Of a stretch of 64,000 nucleotides of DNA, positions 60,801-64,000 are shown one piece after another. Where the stretch lies: contig NC_030858.1 of NCBI RefSeq assembly GCF_000208745.1, positions 514,597 to 578,596 of the forward strand, given 5' to 3'. The notes below the pieces were generated by a model, which saw only the letters and a program-made list of their open reading frames with translations, did not search any database and was not told the DNA's origin. The first letter of the stretch is position 1, and every line of letters starts with the position of its first letter. The position numbers and the translations under genes were made by a program. Source of the stretch: Theobroma cacao. Its lineage: Eukaryota > Streptophyta > Magnoliopsida > Malvales > Malvaceae.

Positions 60801-62252
60801 ACCAAGCAAATTGACAAAAGTTCTGACTTAATTATTCATCCTGAAAGATTAACATGCTACAGGAAGAATAAACAATAAAAAAATAAACGTGGCACGGGTT
60901 TGCTGACTCGGCCAGACAAAATCTGACTTCAAAGTTGAAAGCTATTAAAAATATTAGTATATAATTGTGTGGTGAGCAATGAGCAGGGAGGGGAGATCTT
61001 TTCTAACCGCATGAAGGTCAAATGTTCTTTTATTACAAGTTGGAGGCAAATTCTCCGGTCAGAATATATCAGCTTAATTAGCAAATCAATACCAGATCAG
61101 GGATGGGTCACGTGCGTTGGAGCATACAGTTGTCATCTCTACGACCGCATTTAATTCCCTAATTTCTGTGGTACTCCCACAATCCTAACATCTATCCTTG
61201 CAAGTATTTGTATTTGGCCAAAACTGATAGGACTGGGTACATAATATGAATGAAAATGCAGCTGTCTTGGTTTTGACTAGCTGGCTAGGATAGAGACCAT
61301 TAACTAAGAACAGTCTTTTACAGGTAAGGACTTGAATGAAAATGTTCCTTGTTTGAAAAAATTTGTCTTTGCAGAATATAACGATGATTATTTTCCTCAC
61401 ATACTGACATACAAATTATCAACCATCTCTTTCCATTGGTGAAATAAGACCAATTTTGACAGCCGGCACTTGGTCGGAACCCTTTAGCTTATAGTTGAGT
61501 CCGTCGTTTTGGGTTAATTTCTGGCGGACAGAGAGAGCCTCAGGCCTTGCCTGAGAGAGTTCAGAGCTGAGTCCCTCACTGTTGTCACTTGTATATATAA
61601 ATCATGCATGCTTTTCATAAGCAAGCAAAACTAATTATTTTCATACATAAAAGTCATACTGGTTCAAAAAGCAGAAAAAGCAAAAGACATATAGTGCTAA
61701 TCTTTATTTATGGTAGAAATTAATTTATTTATGGTATAAACTGGTATATATATAGGGGTACATTGTGTTATATAAAACATGTTGGTTTAATTAACCCTAA
61801 AGAGAAATGTAATAAGCACCTACAGCTTTGACAAGGTGATCGGAGCAGCCAGAAAAAGGAAAATCAAACTACTCTATATCGATATTTTGCTATGTCAGTA
61901 ACTTAACTTCAACAAGAATAACAGAATAAGTTCAAATAGGAAGGTAAGTAGATAACCTGGAAGAAGAAGAGGGAGAGAACGTACCGGCATCAGCGGCCGC
62001 GACGACGTCTTCCTTGGAGTCCCTGACGTTCAAGACCAGCCTGGTTTTGTAGTGAGCATGAGTCTCATAAAAGTCTGAAAGGGCCATGTTGATGCAACTC
62101 AAACCAATCTTCCCAGCCGGGGTATCCAAGTCAAGAACCACACCCACCTTAACTTGGGTGGTTGAGTTTTGAGTCAGGACCCCTTCTAGCAAGAAAATGA
62201 AGACACAGAACAGATGGAACAACATGTGTCCGGTAGAGCTCCTCATCATCAT
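57839..62252 (-). CDS. GLR2: GLR-G: intact clade-2 glutamate receptor-like channel, 980 aa
   Basis: Exons are 61985-62252, 59446-60794, 59048-59360, 58542-58948 and 57839-58444, total 2943 bp. Start MMMRSSTGHM, signal peptide FHLFCVFIFLLEGVLTQ, then VKVGVVLDLDTPAGK. ATD, S1 (IIWPGDTNLVPKGW, LRIGVPVKVGFTEF), M1 (DLWVTSGCFFVFIGFVVWIL), pore loop FWFSFSTMVFAHR, M3 SYTANLTSLLTVEQ, S2, M4 (SFWGLFLIAGTASMSALIIY) and the LANRNDP tail are all present. It is the closest relative of F, sharing the three extra codons in exon 2 and the same exon 4-5 lengths, but keeps the usual His in FAHR and Thr in LTS. Intron 2 is only 85 bp (110 in E and F). Upstream DNA is not interrupted by a transposon. Confidence 0.92.
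61417..61630. promoter_or_regulatory. Conserved intron-1 block of GLR-G (TATA and RY motif)
   Basis: Contains ATCAACCATCTCTTTCCAT, TTTGGGTTAATTTCTGGCGG, GAGTCCCTCACTG, TATATATAAATC and CATGCATGC, as in E and F. Confidence 0.35.
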
Positions 62253-62300
62253 TGGAGCTCTTCAGCTCTGGAACACGTTTTCCCCACAGACAAATGTCAC

Positions 62301-62309
62301 TATTTATGG
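62301..62309 (-). promoter_or_regulatory. Putative TATA box of GLR-G
   Basis: Minus strand CCATAAATA, 50 bp above the ATG at 62252. Confidence 0.4.
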
Positions 62310-62796
62310 GATGACAGATTTGAAAAGTAGTATGAATAAGACGTGTGGAAGAAATAGAAGCAGTAAACAAATACTGTGTATGGGGATTCAAACCTACACG
62401 TAATTTCAGTTTACGTTGCTTTTTGTTTGAAATTAATAAAGATGACTTTGTATGTAGACTTTCATTCCATGTAATCGTAGACACATGATTAATAGAACAT
62501 TGTCTATAAAGTAATTACCCCCTTTTGTCTTCTAAAAATCATGGACTTAACTTTATACTTGTCAAAAAGACTTGTGTAATCTTATTTTTATATTTGTTTT
62601 AATGAAATTTCTTGAATTGTATTTAATCTTTCTACTTTTTAATTTAGCAGTAATTAAAGGCCTATTTGAACAAACCTCGAAAACGTCAACTCAAAAGGTT
62701 TTTAATTTCTTTTATTTAGATAAAATCCGAATTTAACATTTTATTTCATGTGATGGGTCAAATTTATCATTTCTAATTTTTGAATGAGTTCAATTT

Positions 62797-62927
62797 TATC
62801 ATTGTAGATTATAATTTGATTAAAAAATGATCAAAATTTAGAATATCCTTTTATTTTTGAAGGGAATATTCTTTTTACCGCTAATTTTTTTATCATTTTT
62901 AATCAAATTACAATGCACGGTGATAAA
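62797..62927. repeat. Inverted repeat, arms about 35 bp
   Basis: TTATCATTGTAGATTATAAT...ATGAT (62797-62832) pairs imperfectly with ATCATTTTTAATCAAATTAC...GATAA (62893-62927) across about 60 bp. The E flank (about 36715-36790) has only a weak version. It may be a small MITE or its remnant. Confidence 0.5.
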
Positions 62928-63564
62928 TTTGCATTCTTACAAAAATTAATTATTGTTTTGACCCATTAAGATAGAGTGATAAATTTGAATCTTATTCCAT
63001 TTATTTTTCGAAAAAAATTAATTTGAGGACCGAAAATAAATCTAAAAATAGAGTAAAGAATGAAAAAACAATAAGTTCAAAAATATCCTGTTCTAAATCT
63101 TCACCTAATCGTGCTTAATTATTATCTTAAATTGATAAGTTGGTTTTTTACCATCCTCGACCCTTATTTTATTAACTAATTAAGTGTGAGCTAAGATCTT
63201 GAAAAAAAAAAGACGTGAATCAATACATACTTATATCATAACTTGTAATTATGTAGCGCATCTTGATTTGTTGAATTTATAATTAATGGGAATTCTTTAT
63301 CTAATTATTAATTTCTCTTACGAAAGACTATAGAGTTCAAACAATTACAATAAAATCTGTTAAGTAAAAGCTGAAAATAAAATGATAATATAAAAATCTA
63401 AATTCTTTATTCCATGTGCGTGGAACCACTAGTTTAATTTAATAATGGAGTTCCTCGTCAGTTGGAATGGGGCAACAGGAGGACTTGTCAAGGGAAAAGT
63501 ACAGGAATGGAACATAAATGGTCATCAAATACGAGTACAACATGATTTGCCTTATGTCAGTAAC

Positions 63565-63584
63565 ATTTACCTTGACCTAATCAA
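63565..63584 (+). promoter_or_regulatory. Conserved upstream element with W-box (above GLR-G)
   Basis: ATTTACCTTGACC followed by TAATCAA, 1.31 kb above the GLR-G ATG, as above E. Confidence 0.5.
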
Positions 63585-64000
63585 AGCAGAAGTACAAAGA
63601 AATAGACAAGCTGTATCGATGGTAATAGAGACCGCAGATTAACGTAGTAATGGCGAATGGTCTGGTTTTCTTGCTCGTTTGCCCATCACTTTTCTTATCA
63701 ACATGTGTCGAGTTAAAATTTAAGTTTGAATTTTCAATTCCTTACTTAGTCGGGAAGTATATTCGGTTGTTCTTAATCAAGATTCTCAATGTGTGTCAAT
63801 TTGATATTTAATAAAAAATTTCTTGGATATATCCGGTGGTCGTTTGGAAACGATAAGACTGATGAATTTTCCCGAGGAACTGTGTCTTTGGCCTAGGAAT
63901 GATATGTAGGGTTCTCCTGCTTTGAGATATTAAGCTGGTTCATCCGACTCTTATGTACCAAAAACAAAAAAATTTTTTATTAGATTGAGAAACAAAATAC

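Larger units (their letters stand above)
62253..64000. other. Upstream flank of GLR-G
   Basis: Non-coding. It is similar to the DNA above E (36172-37900), including an empty copy of the MULE target at 63434-63442. The 65-codon plus-strand frame at 63445-63642 is part of this conserved spacer and has no homologous frame in E or F. Confidence 0.6.

Noticed and set aside
63445..63642. 65-codon plus-strand frame above GLR-G
   Set aside because: Lies in the conserved spacer; the frame is not kept in the matching DNA above E or F.

Overview
The window is nuclear DNA from a flowering plant, most likely a eudicot. It is AT-rich and intron-bearing, with GT/AG splice sites, plant-type retroelements and a Mutator-like transposon. 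The species cannot be named from the sequence alone. I see no rRNA or tRNA gene, no CRISPR array and nothing bacterial or viral. There is one assembly gap, an 821-N run at 30172-30992.

The backbone is a tandem array of seven clade-2 glutamate receptor-like (GLR) channel genes, all on the minus strand and called here GLR-A to GLR-G from left to right. Each has the same five-exon plan: exon 1, signal peptide and start of the amino-terminal domain; exon 2, the rest of that domain and the S1 lobe; exon 3, M1 and pore loop; exon 4, M3 and most of S2; exon 5, end of S2, M4 and cytoplasmic tail. Exon 3 is always 313 bp. There are two subfamilies: A-D (start MQKA) and E-G (start MMRS or MMMRS). C, D, F and G look intact (987, 987, 978 and 980 codons). 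A runs off the left edge. B has a 4-bp deletion in exon 2 that leaves a 497-residue ATD-plus-partial-S1 product. E has a nonsense codon that removes about 45 residues of its tail.

The spacers are paralogous to one another, so every transposon insertion can be recognised by comparison with an unoccupied copy of the same spacer. A-B (3240-8287) holds a LINE 3' end with poly(A) and a Ty1/copia gag fragment. D-E (26505-32053) holds a 2.3-kb LTR-like element with the N gap, nested in what looks like a LINE 3' end, plus a 288-bp solo LTR. F-G (44071-57838) holds a 7.8-kb Mutator-like element (MULE) with a 9-bp target duplication and a 2.76-kb solo LTR. The MULE carries a decayed mudrA-type transposase, a DUF1985-type gene on the opposite strand, a triplicated 72-bp exon, and three minisatellites that share one core. 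C-D and B-C are products of a recent unequal crossover, whose junction is visible near 20805-20822.

The GLRs of this clade are predicted ligand-gated cation channels of stress and immune signalling, so the array probably encodes several related and partly diverging channel subunits. A conserved upstream element containing a W-box (TTTACCTTGACC) lies before A, B, C, E, F and G but has been deleted before D, and the MULE has moved it about 8 kb further from F. The most interesting points are therefore regulatory and structural divergence inside an otherwise uniform receptor cluster, and the unusual internal architecture of the MULE. Splice sites and starts were inferred by eye from conservation among the seven paralogs; no transcript evidence was available.
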